In this document: in pieces, positions 31,100 to 43,676 of the stretch | How positions within the stretch are numbered: position 1 is the stretch's first letter | Layout: each line of letters opens with the position of its first letter | DNA from: Medicago truncatula | Lineage: Eukaryota; Streptophyta; Magnoliopsida; Fabales; Fabaceae | Reading direction: 5' to 3' | Assembly: GCF_003473485.1 (NCBI RefSeq) | Contig: NC_053043.1 | Coordinates: 10,674,001 to 10,738,000 of the forward strand | DNA length: 64,000 bases | Position numbers and translations under genes: made by a program | The notes under the pieces: model-generated | What the model saw: only the letters and a program-made list of their open reading frames with translations | What the model was told of the DNA's origin: nothing | Database searches by the model: none

Positions 31100-32780
31100 G
31101 GCATAAACTGTACCGAAAGAGATTACAAGATAAACGGAAAGTCACCAAAATGTATATGAGAAATCATAAAGCAAGAATAGCAAAAGAGCCATGAGACTAA
31201 AACTAAGCTTCGACGAGGATAATGCATAAAACGATCTTCGTGCATAAAACGTATAAATGTTCCCCCGTATTCTTAAAAATCCGATCATTGCGCTCATTTC
31301 AAATAATCTGAACCGTACAAAGCCAAACAATGTTCAAGAAAAATCAATCCCTTTTTAAAAAATCACAACATACTAAAATGCAAACGATGATAAAAAAAAT
31401 ATGAAATTGTGACCAATTGTTGTAAAACCTAACCAATTTGCCACCATTTACCTTAATCTGCCATAAAATTCACATCTAACAAATAAAATGTCCCCTATCT
31501 TTATCCAAACCACACCCTCATGAATAAAGACACTCGTTGTTATTAATAACTTCTCTACGACAAAGGTTATTGGGATGCGGTTACGAGGTATAACATTTGG
31601 ACGAATTTAACTGCCAAATTCACATATCCTCCTCAGCCTCCTGCAAAACAAATGTTACTAACTTGTAAAGTTTTTTCACATGTTCTTCCTCCCACGCAAA
31701 CAATCACTTTCACCACTTCCACACCTCTACATTCACGCCCCACCCCAAAGAAAAACAATTTTGTCACCGTCTCCATTTTATTCTCTGCCAATCCATATAA
31801 ACGACTTAACATATTAGATAATAGATTTCCCTCCACCCAATGGTCTCTCCAAAACAAAGTAGAAGACCCATCTACCATCTTACGATAATAGAGTTCCCTT
31901 CCTCACTGTATCGAGCAATTAACACTCGATACCACAAGTTATCCCTCTCCTCCAACATCCTCCACCACCACCTATCAAACAAAGCTAAGTTAAAACTCAT
32001 GCAATCTCCTAAACCTCAAACCCCTTCCTCCTTTTTCAAACAGACAGTATCTCATTTTATCCAAATGATTTTCCTAATTTCCTCAACCCCCCTCAAAAAA
32101 AAAAAAAAAACATTTAAAATAGATTCAAGGGAAGAAATTATATGTGAGGGAGTCTTACCGAAGGAAAGAAAATAGACCGGCGTTGAGGACAAGACATACT
32201 TCAAAAGTGCCAAGCGGCCCCCCAATGAGGTTGCGACTCATCCACCCCGACGATCTACTCTTAATCTGATCCATCAAGGGAGTTCAAAAGTTCAATTTTC
32301 GCGGATCTTCACTTATAGGTAGCCCCAAATATAGAAAGGGAAGACAAACATTTTTACAATTCATAACCAATGATGTCTCATGCAGCCAATAGTCGACCAC
32401 ATTAACCCCAACCAACAAACTCTTATGAAAATTAACCTTTAAACCATAAATAGCTTCAAACAACATAAGAACGACCTTTAAAGCTCTGGCATTGGCCCAA
32501 CTTTTAATTTCAACAAGCAAAGTATCATCTACAAACTAAAGGTGAGTTATAGTAACTGCCATATGCGCCCTCACCGTATACTCAGTAAACAAACTTGTTT
32601 CCAACATGGCTTTCATCGTAACATTTAATCCTTCTGTTGCTAATAAAAAAAGGAAAGACGACAAAGGTTCGCCTTGATGTAACCCTCTTTCCAAATTAAA
32701 CTCTTCCATCTGACTCATATTAACCAAAATTGACGCGGTAGCTGTAGTGACACATTCTAAGATTCACTTTCGCCACATAG
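31100..32780 (-). mobile_element. Degenerate LINE remnant
   Basis: Minus-strand frames with stops read as plant LINE ORF2: RT palm region (ERGLHQGEPLSSFLFLLATE), then EIKSWANARALKVVLMLFE with GLKVNFHKSLLVGV, then LPFLYLGLPISEDPR, then a fragment FWRDHWVEG. Near 31300 a frame contains IIWNERNDRIFKNTGEH, the usual C-terminal zinc-knuckle RT segment. It is inactive, and no target duplication was found. Confidence 0.82.
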
Positions 32781-33002
32781 TTAGAAAATTCATTTTTGAC
32801 ATTACATCTTTCAAATAATTCTAGTCCACTGAACCATGAGCTTTTTCAATAATTCAGTTTTGCCATTTAATAAATTTGTTGAAAACTTAAAGAAGGAAAA
32901 GAAAAAAAAATTGCTATAAAAAGAAAAAGAATGATTAATAAATTATTTTGAAACTTTTTTCTTTTTTCTTTACCAAAGATATGTTTTGTTCCAGAGATAA
33001 AA

Positions 33003-33783
33003 GAGTTTTTCTACCTGCACCCTAGTTAATCATGGTTGCACCCTAAAATGACAAGATTACCCTTTCATAAAATTTGATTTTCAAAAAGCATATTCCTTCT
33101 TTCTTGGTTACACCCCAAACCCCTCTTCCAAAACCATAATTCTCCAATCGATCGATTCTGTTATGCGAAGATTTTCAAAACCATACTTTCTCACGTCCAT
33201 TCATGGTTTTAAAGAAAATTCGAAGCAAATCAGGTTAGCAAGTGTTGTTCTTCAATCAATTGTGTTTTTCTTCTTATGGGTTCTCAGTTCTGCGATTTTG
33301 TGTTTTCCTTGTTCTGTAAACTCAATTTAAGTAGGTTCATGTAAACTCAGTTTAAGTAGGTTCATGTAAACTTAATTTAAGTAGGTTCATGTAAACTCAG
33401 TTTAAGTTTACATGAACCTACTTAAACTGAATTTAAGTTAACTTTACCAATATAAATTAAAACCGTAATCGTACAGTGCATCAGTGCAGTTGAAGGAAAA
33501 AATTGAAACTTGCAAATAGAAGAAGAAATTCACTTACTTATATCCAATTGAGTATGGATGAAAAATATTTTGATTCACTCTTTAATTTTCATGGAGATTG
33601 ATATTGAACATCAAATTGTTTGATCGTGATCGCTTGTGGGGTGAAGAGGGTGAAACTCAGTGACAATGAATAAAATTAGGGTTTTAAGAAAATTTATATA
33701 AAAGGACAATTTTGGTATTATAAAAAACTTTTAAGAAAATTTAGATGTAACCAGAAAAACATGGAGTGTAAATAGAAAAACTC
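33003..33783. mobile_element. Non-autonomous MULE-type element (781 bp)
   Basis: Flanked by a perfect 9-bp direct repeat GAGATAAAA (32994-33002 and 33784-33792), the Mutator signature. The left end GAGTTTTTCTACCTGCAC pairs with inverted right end GAGTTTTTCTATTTACAC, and similarity continues at GGTTGCACCCTAAAA / GGTTACATCTAAATT. No coding capacity. It contains a 25-bp tandem repeat and hairpin. Confidence 0.85.
33315..33442. repeat. 25-bp tandem repeat ending in an inverted copy
   Basis: Three full units (33315-33339, 33340-33364, 33365-33389) with core AACTCAGTTTAAGTAGGTTC, a partial fourth unit, then an inverted copy (33407-33442) that can pair with units 2 and 3 to form a long hairpin. Confidence 0.9.
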
Positions 33784-33810
33784 GAGATAAAATTGTATAT
33801 TTTATCTTAA

Positions 33811-33959
33811 TTTTTTTTTTTTTTTTTTTGGTCTTAGATGAAGTGGTAATCCACTGAAAATAAACTCACACACAACTGTGAGGTCCCGGGTTCGAACCCG
33901 GGTCATGACGTCCGGCCTTGCAATTTCGGCATTTGCCAGTTGAGCTAGGACTTCTAGAC
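33811..33959 (-). mobile_element. tRNA-derived SINE
   Basis: On the minus strand it starts near AGTCCTAGCTCAACTGG (A box TAGCTCAACTGG), continues to a B box GGGTTCGAACCCG and ends in an A-tail (T-run 33813-33829 on the plus strand). A 14-bp direct repeat ATTTTATCTTAATT flanks it (33799-33812, 33960-33973). Length about 150 bp. Confidence 0.88.
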
Positions 33960-33973
33960 ATTTTATCTTAATT

Positions 33974-34400
33974 ATTATATATAAATAATTGATTTACGTG
34001 ACAACTCAACATTTGATATATGTGTAATTTTTTTTAAGGATTTCTATTTTGTGTAAAATAATTGTACAATTAATGACAAAAACATATTAATTAAACTCAT
34101 TTTTAATTCGAGAAAAGATGATATACATTTAGTTTTTCACTGACATCCAATAAAATGAAAAAATAGATGGATTTTTTTTTTTGTTGAGAAAAAGCAGACT
34201 TATGAAACACTTGGAAAAAGTGCGAAAAAAAATCTACATAATTCAACCTCTTCGTTTGTTTTTCTCATCTTCAATGTTTTTATTAGATGACGGTGTAAAA
34301 ATATTTTAGAGTGTTACTGCATCATCATTAAACTCAATTAATTATACAAGATTGTGTAAACAGGATGAATGAGAGCGGGTAAAGGGTGAATGATTTGATC
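33974..34400 (+). promoter_or_regulatory. Upstream region of FRS6-like gene A
   Basis: AT-rich. The last 60 bp (ACAAGATTGTGTAAACA, AAGGGTGAATGATTTGAT) match the region before gene C at 46450, so the 5'UTR was duplicated with the gene. Confidence 0.5.
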
Positions 34401-36775
34401 ATGTCGGAGTTGGAGGGCGAAAAGCTCGTTACCTTGGACGGCGTCGATTCTCAACAACGTCAAGGAGAAGAAGAAGAAGAAGAAGAAGGAGGAGGCTTGA
34501 AGGTAATTATCTTTTCATATCTATGCTCTTTCTAAGATCTAGTTATTCTTAAGCTGAATAATTTCCACATGCTGTAATTCTTAAGCTGATTCAATGTTAA
34601 ACAACTCAGCACCATTGGTGTCACTTTAAGTCAAATTGAAAAATCAATTACTTTTTGCATGTAATTTAAGCTGTAATTCTAGTTCTAATAAGTATATTCT
34701 TGCTTGAGAAGTATAGTCATTTAAAATGATCGAGGTTATTTTGTTGGTTTTATATGTCGAATAATCTGTTAAAATATTGTTTAGGTAGCTTATTAATTTT
34801 GTTTTGACGATAGGTGGACGACATTTCTGTGTGTTATGACCAATTACCCGATAAAGAATGCCAGGTAATTGAATTAGATTGTCAAAATGATATCTCTGAA
34901 GGAAGAAAAGAATTTCCCGCACCTGCTCTTGCTATGGAATTTGAGTCATATGATGATGCTTACAGTTATTATATTTGTTATGCCAAGGAGGTGGGATTTT
35001 GTGTGAGGGTTAAGAATTCATGGTTCAAGCGAAATAGCAAAGAAAAATATGGTGCAGTGCTTTGTTGTAGCAGCCAAGGTTTCAAAAGAACAAAAGATGT
35101 TAACAATTTGAGAAAAGAAACCAGAACTGGTTGTCCTGCCATGATAAGGATGAAGTTAGTGGAATCTCAGAGATGGAGGATATGCGAGGTTACTCTCGAA
35201 CATAACCACGTCTTAGGTGCTAAGATACATAAATCCATTAAAAAGAACTCGTTGCCTAGTTCTGATGCGGAAGGGAAAACTATTAAGGTATATCATGCAC
35301 TTGTGATAGATACAGAAGGTAATGACAATTTAAACTCCAATGCAAGAGATGACAGAGCTTTCTCCAAATATTCTAATAAGTTGAACCTGAGAAAAGGTGA
35401 CACACAAGCCATTTATAATTTCCTCTGCCGTATGCAATTGACTAATCCAAACTTCTTTTATTTGATGGATTTCAATGATGAAGGGCATTTAAGGAATGCA
35501 TTATGGGTTGATGCTAAGTCCAGGGCTGCATGTGGTTATTTTAGTGATGTCATTTATTTTGACAACACTTATTTGGTAAACAAATATGAAATCCCTCTTG
35601 TGGCTTTAGTTGGAATAAATCACCATGGTCAATCAGTTTTATTAGGTTGTGGCCTGCTTGCAGGTGAAATTATAGAATCATATAAATGGTTGTTTAGAAC
35701 ATGGATCAAATGTATACCAGGATGTTCTCCTCAAACTATTATTACAGATAGATGCAAAGTTTTGCAGAGTGTAATTGCTGAAGTCTTTCCCAGATCTCAT
35801 CATTGCTTTGGATTGTCATTAGTTATGAAAAAAGTACCAGAAAAACTGGGAGGGTTGCACAATTATGATGCAATCAAGAAAGCGCTGATAAAAGCAGTTT
35901 ATGAGACATTGAAAGTGATTGAATTCGATGCAGCATGGGGATTCATGATTCAACATTTTCGAGTTAATGATAATGAGTGGCTTTGTTCACTATATGAAGA
36001 CCGAGTTCATTGGGCACCAGTATATTTGAAGGACAAGTTTTTTGCTGGAATGTTTGCAACACGGTCTGGGGAAAGCATTAGTCCATTTTTCGATAAATAT
36101 GTCCACAAACAGACTCCTTTGAAGGAGTTTCTTGACAAGTATGAATTAGCTCTTTACAAGAAGTACAAGGAAGAATCTCTTGCAGATATTGAATCGAGAA
36201 GCTCAAGCCCTTTGCTAAAAACCAAATGCTCTTTTGAACTGCAGCTCTCTAGTATGTACACAAGAGAATTATTCACCAAGTTCCAACTTGAAGTGGAAGA
36301 AATGTTCTCTTGTTTTGGGACAATGCAGTTACACGTGGATGGCCCTATCATCGTCTTCTTGGTCAAGGAGCGCGTTTTGATCGAGGGAAACAAACGGGAA
36401 ATTAAGGATTTTGAAGTTGTGTATAGTAAAACATCAGGTGAAATTCGTTGTATCTGTTGTTGCTTTAATTTTTATGGATATCTTTGTCGGCATGCGTTGT
36501 GTGTGCTCAATTTTATTGGGGTGGAGGAGATTCCTCCTAAGTACATTCTTTCGCGGTGGAATAAAGATTACAAGCGCTTCTGTATTCCCGATCACAACTG
36601 CTGTAGTTCTGATGATACTGATACTGACCCTATTCAATGGTCTAATCGGTTATTTAGAAGTGCCTTACAAGTTGTGGAGGAAGGAGTAATTTCTCTGGAC
36701 CATTACAAGGTAGCGTTGCAGGCTTTGGAAGAATCACTTCATCAGGTTCGTGATGTAGAACACAAACAGGAGTAA
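34401..36775 (+). CDS. FRS6: FAR1-RELATED SEQUENCE 6-like protein (gene A)
   Basis: Exons 34401-34502 and 34814-36775 give 687 residues. The short first exon encodes MSELEGEK and an acidic (GAA)n run. The FAR1 DNA-binding domain is at about 79-167 ([42 protein letters not shown]). The MULE-derived transposase core follows, with D284 (IYFDNTY) and D346 (IITDRCK). The SWIM zinc finger is C580, C582, C592 and H594 (CICCCF, GYLCRHAL). FHY3/FAR1 family proteins are nuclear transcription regulators domesticated from Mutator transposases; FRS6 of Arabidopsis is linked to light control of flowering. It matches FRS6 closely (CRMQLTNPNFFYLMD, FLDKYELAL, VEEIPPKYILSRW). There are no TIRs around it. Gene C at 46503 is its broken sibling. 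Confidence 0.93.
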
Positions 36776-38574
36776 ACCTTAAATGTACTTGATAAAAATT
36801 AGTGCTGGTGTAAATATTTATATCTCTGATTTACCCCATGGTGTTTAACTTTGGTCATTTTACAATGTCTATAACTTGCATAACTATAGATATTTTTGGT
36901 CCTGAGTAGCTTTTCTTGTCATTTCTGCAATAATTAATCAATCTAATTCATTTACATAGTGGCGGTACCACTTTGGAAGCCGAACAGTTGACATGCTGTC
37001 TCCTGAATGAGTTTTGCTTTAAATGGAGGTAAGCCATACTCCTCCTGAATAAGTCCTATTTTACTTGTTGCATATGGTTTGTGACTGCAGTAGCAGCTGT
37101 TCCATTGTATCCACTAGGTAGCATGTTTTTTGTTGGATGCATTAATTCGCCTAGTCGAGGGTTTCAAGGTTGTGGACATTCTTAATGCTGAAAATAACTT
37201 TGAAGAAGTAATTAGGATAATATTTGGTAATAATGAGGTTTGAGTCTAGTGGTAGGAATTAAAACTTGACAAACTAAATTTGAATTTCGGCTGAATGATG
37301 TGATGATGTACTCACTTTTATTACTCAACACCGTATCAATGAGAAGTAAGATTTGGTAAAGTTGCGCTCAATTAATAAAATTGATTGCAGTGATTACATA
37401 TACTTCTAATCATTTTTTTTGTCAAGAAGCTTGTTGACTAGGAATTCACTTTTTATTAATAAGAAGAGTTAAGCTCAACTAGAACATGCAATGTCTCTAT
37501 CAACCGAGTTAAGTTCAATGAGGTATCATATTTTATTATGGGTAATCTCAAAGTAATAATTACACTACTTTCTATAGGAAAGTAACTCCTTTTAGTTGAC
37601 TAAACAATTCTCTGAAGCTACTTATTAGCATCTCCCTTTTATTATTTTATCATGGTATATATACTCTTTTCCGTCTCAAATATAAGAAGAAAAATAATTT
37701 TATTAAATAATCTTGAATGTAAGTAAATTTTAACTACTTTTACAATATCCATATATACTATAACATAAAGGAATATAAGATTTTGAACTGCCTTTTCATT
37801 ATTTCAATTATAATCTCAAACAAAATTTTCTATATTAATGTTGCATTGTTGGTGTGATTGAAAACGATAATAATTTATATTATATTTATTATATTGTTGG
37901 TATCGTTGAAAAAAATAAACATAGTTTGTTGGATTTTATAATTTGAAAGTCATAAATATCTATACTTATACTTTTAATCAAAATTTTATAAAAAACACCG
38001 TTTATAATTTACAAATGTTAACGTAATAAAAAGAGCGAAAAGAAGAATATGTGAATACCCATCTGACTGCTAGTTATAATAAGAGTAGAGTACTCTCGTG
38101 GATAGCGGTTTTTTTTCATGGATTTGAATTTTTTTCGATTTCAAAACACGATACAGGAGGAGTAATAGAGATGTATGTATTTACCCAGAACCCATCACCA
38201 AATATGTCTCGAATGTGGAAAATTACTTTATTACTCAAGTGAGATTTGTCATGTTATAAAATTTGTCATTGAAATTTAAAAGAGCAACTAAATTATTCGG
38301 TTAAGGAAATGTTAAAGGGAGCATATTGCTCGATAATGCATTACAACATTGCCTTCAAGATTGAATCTTTTTTTTTTCTTAAAAATGATTCACTGTGGGG
38401 ATGCTGATGGGGTCGGGATACCCAAAATTATCGAGGACGAAGATATGATTCAATTTCTCATCATCATTGAATATGTGTAGGGTAAATGGTAAGTATATGA
38501 GAATCGGAAAAGATAAAACTCATCCTCACTCCGTTGTCATGCCTATTTGTTACTATCTGGCTAGTTATATACTA
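36776..38574. other. Intergenic downstream of gene A
   Basis: FRS6-like 3'UTR and AT-rich DNA. A Stowaway-type fragment (CCGTCTCAAATATAAGAAG) lies at about 37670. No gene is supported. Confidence 0.5.
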
Positions 38575-38723
38575 CTACCTCCCTCCTTATATACAAATAT
38601 ATTTTACTTTTTTCACTTTTATTAAGAAAAATTGGTAGTATTATAAATGTGTCTATTTTATGAATGAATATACCTAAAACACTTCAATAAGTTTTTATTT
38701 TTTCATATTCCTAGACACTTATT

Positions 38724-39320
38724 TGTGTTTGGTTCCACTTTTAAAGGAATCATAATTGACTCTGAAGGTGTAGAATTGACTCTGACATGTTTGTCTGTTT
38801 CGAGTAGAATTGATTCTGCCTCCAAAATTTATTCTACTTGAAGTTAAGATTTGTAGTTTTTCATTATAGAATTAACTTTCATACATAAATTTATAGTTCA
38901 ACTCACTTTTATATAAATGTATCCAAACTTAAATACTCCCTCCGATCTCATACGCAAGTAGAAAATCAAAAAACACACCCATTAACAAAGTGGTCTTTCT
39001 TCAAAACAAAATAACAAAGTGGTCTATGTGCATTAAGTCAACATAAAAAAGTAATCACTTTCCAATTTTACCACCGGAAATGCTTTGGAAAGTGTTGAAA
39101 ATAATGAAATATGAATAATAGTAGATTTATTTTAAGGATAAATTTGGAATAATGACATTAAATATAATAATTATAGTGAACTTTTGCTTATATCTGAGAC
39201 GATGATTTTTTTTTTTGTTGCTTACATTTGAGATTAGAGAGAGTAACTTTTAGTGAGAAATGCTTTTAATCAAAATCAATTCTATCAAAATTATTTCTCT
39301 CCACCGCCCAACCAAACACA
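38724..39320. mobile_element. Middle nested MITE (family A, TGTGTTTGGTT ends)
   Basis: Left end TGTGTTTGGTT and right end AACCAAACACA are perfect inverted repeats. The interior carries AATTGACTCTG and AATCAATTCT motifs of family A. It is interrupted by the Stowaway at 38937. Confidence 0.75.
38937..39243. mobile_element. Inner Stowaway-like MITE
   Basis: Left end CTCCCTCCGATCTCATACG; inverted right end CTCTCTCTAATCTCAAATG. TA flanks at 38935-38936 and 39244-39245. Length 307 bp. It interrupts the family A element, so it inserted last. Confidence 0.78.
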
Positions 39321-39444
39321 TGTGATGTTAATCAGGAGTTTATTTGAAAAGGAAGCAATAAATAATCTAATAATTTGAAAATGGATATATCTAGTGACAA
39401 ATTGTTAGTCGAATGATTGCTTGTATTTAGGGACAAATGAAGTA

Positions 39445-40763
39445 ATATCTATTATCCATACTTTTTTTCATAACCTTGTTATTTGTGTGAAATATCCGAT
39501 TAGTTTTGTCGATGATTAATATCCATTGAAGAACCTAGATGACCACTTATAGTGTGATCTCCTCTCCCAACATACTATTTTTCATTCACTAAGACTCAAA
39601 TCCAAGATTTATAGTGTGATCTTCCGTCCCAATAATACTATTTTTCTTCCACAAGACTCGAATCCAAGATTTTGCTTAATGAAACCTTAATTTAGTTTCT
39701 TGGATCAACATAATATCGGTATCTATTATCCATATTTTTAAATATAATAAATCAATAAATTATATTATAAAATATATATATATATATATAGACATCTAAA
39801 TAATGAATTTTTAAAGAAAATGTTAACGAGTGTCTCCTTGACACTCTTTTAACACCTAAAATGATAAGATTTTATTAAAGTTTATGTATTTATTACATTT
39901 GGAAATTGAATAATTTTTTTTTATCATATATACATTTGTGAAATTTTCCACAGAACTAACATAAAATTGTATTATTGTATGATTTGATGTGTAAACAAAA
40001 GTTACAAAATAAATGCATGCTAATTATATTTATTCTCTAAAATAGTTAGTTTATTTATTTTAATAAACTAATTTAGAAAATTATTTCCTAAACTTTATTT
40101 CAAAATATTTTTGAAAGAATATAAAATATCACCTTATCAAGTTTAGTACTTATAGAATTCTTCTTTATAGATAACAAAAAGAAATAATCTCCTAAAAAAA
40201 GTAAAAAATCTTCCTCAATTTTAATTATTTTTCTAGCCTTTTTTTTATACCAAAATTCACATTGACTTTCCCTCGAAAAATAATGTAAAAAAAAGAAAAG
40301 AAAGGGAACAACGCAGTGTGCACAGATCATCTTTTTAAATTGAACTTCTCCGGTGAGTTTGTTATCACCATCTTAAAATTATTTATATCTTATTAACCGT
40401 TTAGTTCTATTAGTCCGTGAAGATTGTGTTACGGATTCTGTCCATGTTTTTAAATTAATTAATCTTCGTTATTGGTTTATTTGAAAAACTTATAAAAACA
40501 GCTTGTGACATTAGCAATGTCATAAGCAGTTTTCATCTTATTTTCATAAGTTCTCTAAAATAGCTTATGAAAAGGGCTCAAAATTTATAGGAAAATAATT
40601 TGACTTTATTTTATCTTTTTTTTTCTTTCTTTCTATAGAAATAGTTTTTAAATAAGCGCTTATCTTGTGCTATAAAATGCAAATAAGTTGATTTGAGTTG
40701 AAATGCAACATTCGTGGACATCCTATTCTTTTACAGAAGTAGTTATGTGAAGTCTCTGGGCTA
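39445..40763. other. Intergenic upstream of gene B
   Basis: AT-rich DNA with a short (AT)n run near 39770 and a family B MITE copy at about 40460-40695 (AAACAGCTTGTGAC, AAATAAGCGCTTATC). No gene is supported. Confidence 0.5.
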
Positions 40764-43198
40764 ATGATGACCGACGATGCAGCGTGTTCTCCAAATGATA
40801 AAGGATTGTCGCTGAGCCCTAATCTGGACATCACGGTAAATCGAACTTAATGACTTGTTTTTATACTGTACTTTTCAGTTTATTTGTGTATCTGCCTCTA
40901 ACCAAAGTATTTATTTATACTGCAATAGAGGATTTATGTGATCCTCTATTTATAACACTGATTATAAATCATTTATCTGAGATCGATGTCAATCCGTTAT
41001 AGTTGGTGTATTGCTTCAAAGATATAATGATAGTATAATGGGAGAGGTGAAAACGGGTAGGTACAAGATCATGATTGTGTAGGGTGAAAATAAAAGAAAC
41101 CTTCATACCTGTAAGTAATATAAAATTTCAAGTTGGGAACTGTAGGCCATCTTTGAGCTTAGATTGTGTTTAGAATTTGTTTTTTTTATTTCATTACTAT
41201 TTCCAGATAGATGAGGGATCTCCACAAAGTAAGCAACTACTTGAGCTTGAAAATGGAAGGGAGGAAACCACGGGAGTTGACAGTCATAGTGAAGAATCTC
41301 AAAGAACAAATGACTACGCCCAACCTGTTGAGGGATTGGAGTTTGAAACTTATGATGATGCCTACAACTATTATAATAGCTATGCCAGGGATATTGGATT
41401 TGCTATTCGGGTTAAATCTTCGTGGACCAAACGTAACAGTAAAGAGAAGCGTGGTGCTGTCTTGTGTTGTAGCTGTGAAGGTTTCAAAACAATTAAAGAA
41501 GCTAATAGTCGTAGGAAAGAAACACGAACAGGCTGTCTAGCAATGATTAGATTGAGAGTAGTGGAATCTAATAGGTGGAGGGTGGATGAAGTCAAGCTTC
41601 AGCATAACCATTCATTTGATCCTGAAAGACCGCAAAACTCTAAATCACATAAGAGGATGGACAGTGGGGCCAAAAGAAAGGTTGAGCCGACTCTAGATGT
41701 TGCTGTACGGACAATCAAGTTATATCGAATGCCAACTGTAGATGTTTCCGGTTATGGGAGCTCAAATTCTAATGAAGGAGGAACTAGCACCAACGTTAAA
41801 TTTTCCAGGAGACTGAAGCTAAAAAAAGGTGATGCAGAACTTGTTTCAAATTACTTCTGCCACCGTCAACTGGGGAGTCCTAATTTTTTCTATTTGATGG
41901 ATCTGAATGATGATGGACAACTGAGGAACATATTTTGGATTGATTCTAGATCTAGGGCTGCATATAGTTATTTTAGTGATGTGGTTGCATTTGACTCAAC
42001 ATATTTGTCAAACAATTATGAGATTCCACTAGTTGCATTTGTTGGTGTTAATCACCATGGTCAATCTGTTTTGCTAGGATGTGGTCTGCTTGCAGATGAG
42101 ACATTTGAAACGTATACCTGGTTATTTAGAGCATGGCTTACTTGTATGTCTAGTCGCCCTCCAGAAACTATTGTTACAAACCACTGTAAGACCATAGAAT
42201 GTGCAATAGTAGAGGTTTTCCCGAGGGCTCGCCATAGAATTTTTCTATTGCAAGTCTTGCAGAGCATCCATGGATGTCTGGTGCAGTTTCAGGAAGATGT
42301 GGCATTTCAGATGGCACTGACAAGAGCGATATATGACCCTAAAACAGTAGATGAATTTGAAAGAGATTGGGATTCTCTGACCCAACATTATGGAATAAGA
42401 AATCATGCAAAGCTCCGAAGCTTGCACGAGGACAGAGAGCTTTGGGCTCCAGTTTACTCCAAGGACACATTTTTTGCTGGAATTTCTAATTACGAAAAGG
42501 GTGAGTCTACGATTCCCTTTTTTAAGGGTCATGTGCATCAACAAACTTCTTTGAAAGATTTTTTTGAGATTTATGAATTAGTTCAACAAAAAAAGCAAAA
42601 AACTGAAGCTCTTGATGATTTGGAGTCACAAAATTCAAGCCCGCAACTGAAATCAAGATGCCACTATGAGTTGCAACTCTCTAAATTGTACACAAATGCA
42701 ATATTCAGTAAGTTCCAAGATGAGGTGGTGATGATGTCTTCCTGTTTCAGCGTCTCACAAAATCAAACAAACGAGTCTACAGTGACATACATGGTAAAAG
42801 AACATCAAGGGGAAGAACCGGTAAGAAATGATAGACATTTTGAAGTCATGTATGATAAAGCATTAACCGAAGTACGTTGCATTTGTAATTGCTTTAACTT
42901 CAAAGGCTACCTATGCAGGCATGCCTTGTATATCCTTAATTACAATGGTGTGGGGGAAATTCCATGTCATTATATTTTGTCAAGATGGAGGAAAGATTTT
43001 AAGCGATTGCATGTACCACATCTCAGCTCTGACGATGTTGATATTACCAATCCAGTTCAGCATTTTGATCATTTGCACAAACGTGGTATGCAAGTAGTTG
43101 AAGAAGGCATGATATCCCAAAATCATTACTTGGCTTCTTGGCAGGCATTTAGAGGGTCTTTAAATAAGATTCACCTTGTAGCAAACAAAATTGAATAA
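40764..43198 (+). CDS. FAR1-RELATED SEQUENCE 6/8-like protein (gene B)
   Basis: Exons 40764-40835 and 41207-43198 give 687 residues (start MMTDDAACSPND; a second ATG follows at once). Layout matches gene A: FAR1 DNA-binding domain (DDAYNYYNSYARDIGF, KEKRGAVLCCSCEGFK, EVKLQHNHSF), transposase core, SWIM finger (CICNCF, GYLCRHAL) and C-terminal VVEEGMISQNHY. D287 of the core is present (VAFDSTY). The second catalytic Asp is Asn349 (IVTNHCK), so transposition chemistry should be lost, as expected for a domesticated regulator. It is clearly a paralogue of gene A but diverged along its length, so an older duplication. Probable nuclear DNA-binding regulator. Choosing between FRS6, FRS8 or another clade member needs a tree. 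Confidence 0.92.
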
Positions 43199-43350
43199 AC
43201 AAAGCAAGAATAGTGCTAATATGTTGTGCATAATGTACTATTCGTTTCTTCATTTGCCTAGCTTTGACGCACATATATGGTTCTTTTTAGTTGTGTTATA
43301 AGTTTGAAAAATCATATGAAAGTATAGTGTGTATTCCTTTTTGTCAAGTT

Positions 43351-43676
43351 TTTTTTTTTTGAAACAGCATAATATATATAAAACCTTGCACAAGAAGTGC
43401 ATAAGTCCAAAATTACAGAGAGGCCATAACAAACTGGCAGTAGAAGAAAAACTCCTAACAGGCGCTAGAGACTAACCAACACACCACCTGAAGAGCCTAA
43501 AAAACTCCTACACAAAAGGAACAAAAATAGACAGCAGAACTAAAAGGAACAAATCCAAACTGTCATCCCTGCCTGCTACAAAAAACAAAACCTGAGTCAA
43601 GCTGCCCGTTCCAAAAAACAGCAGACCACCCATCATCTTTTTCTTTTTAAACATTCCCTTGGATTCCAACACCCGC
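43351..43676 (-). mobile_element. 5'-truncated LINE 3' end
   Basis: A T-run (43351-43360) marks a minus-strand A-tail. On the minus strand the last part reads GTTATGGCCTCTCTGTAATT and TTGTGCAAGGTTTTATATA, typical of plant L1 3'UTRs. A 9-bp direct repeat TGTCAAGTT lies at 43342-43350 and 43677-43685. The matching flank after gene C lacks it. Confidence 0.65.

Larger units (their letters stand above)
38575..39442. mobile_element. Outer Stowaway-like MITE, split by a nested MITE
   Basis: Left end CTACCTCCCTCCTTATATAC and inverted right end CTTCATTTGTCCCTAAATAC, flanked by TA on both sides (38573-38574, 39443-39444), as in Tc1/mariner Stowaway MITEs. Its own sequence is only about 270 bp; the rest is the nested element at 38724-39320. 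Confidence 0.65.

Noticed and set aside
33315-33442. CRISPR-like array
   Set aside because: Units are contiguous without unique spacers, in a plant genome, inside a MULE-type element. It is a simple tandem repeat.
33870-33960. Possible tRNA gene (A and B boxes, GGTTCGAACCC)
   Set aside because: No full cloverleaf; it has an A-tail and a 14-bp target duplication, so it is a SINE.
34401-43198. Treating FRS genes A and B as active MULE transposons
   Set aside because: No TIRs around them, gene structure with a short first exon as in Arabidopsis FRS genes, and loss of a catalytic Asp in B.
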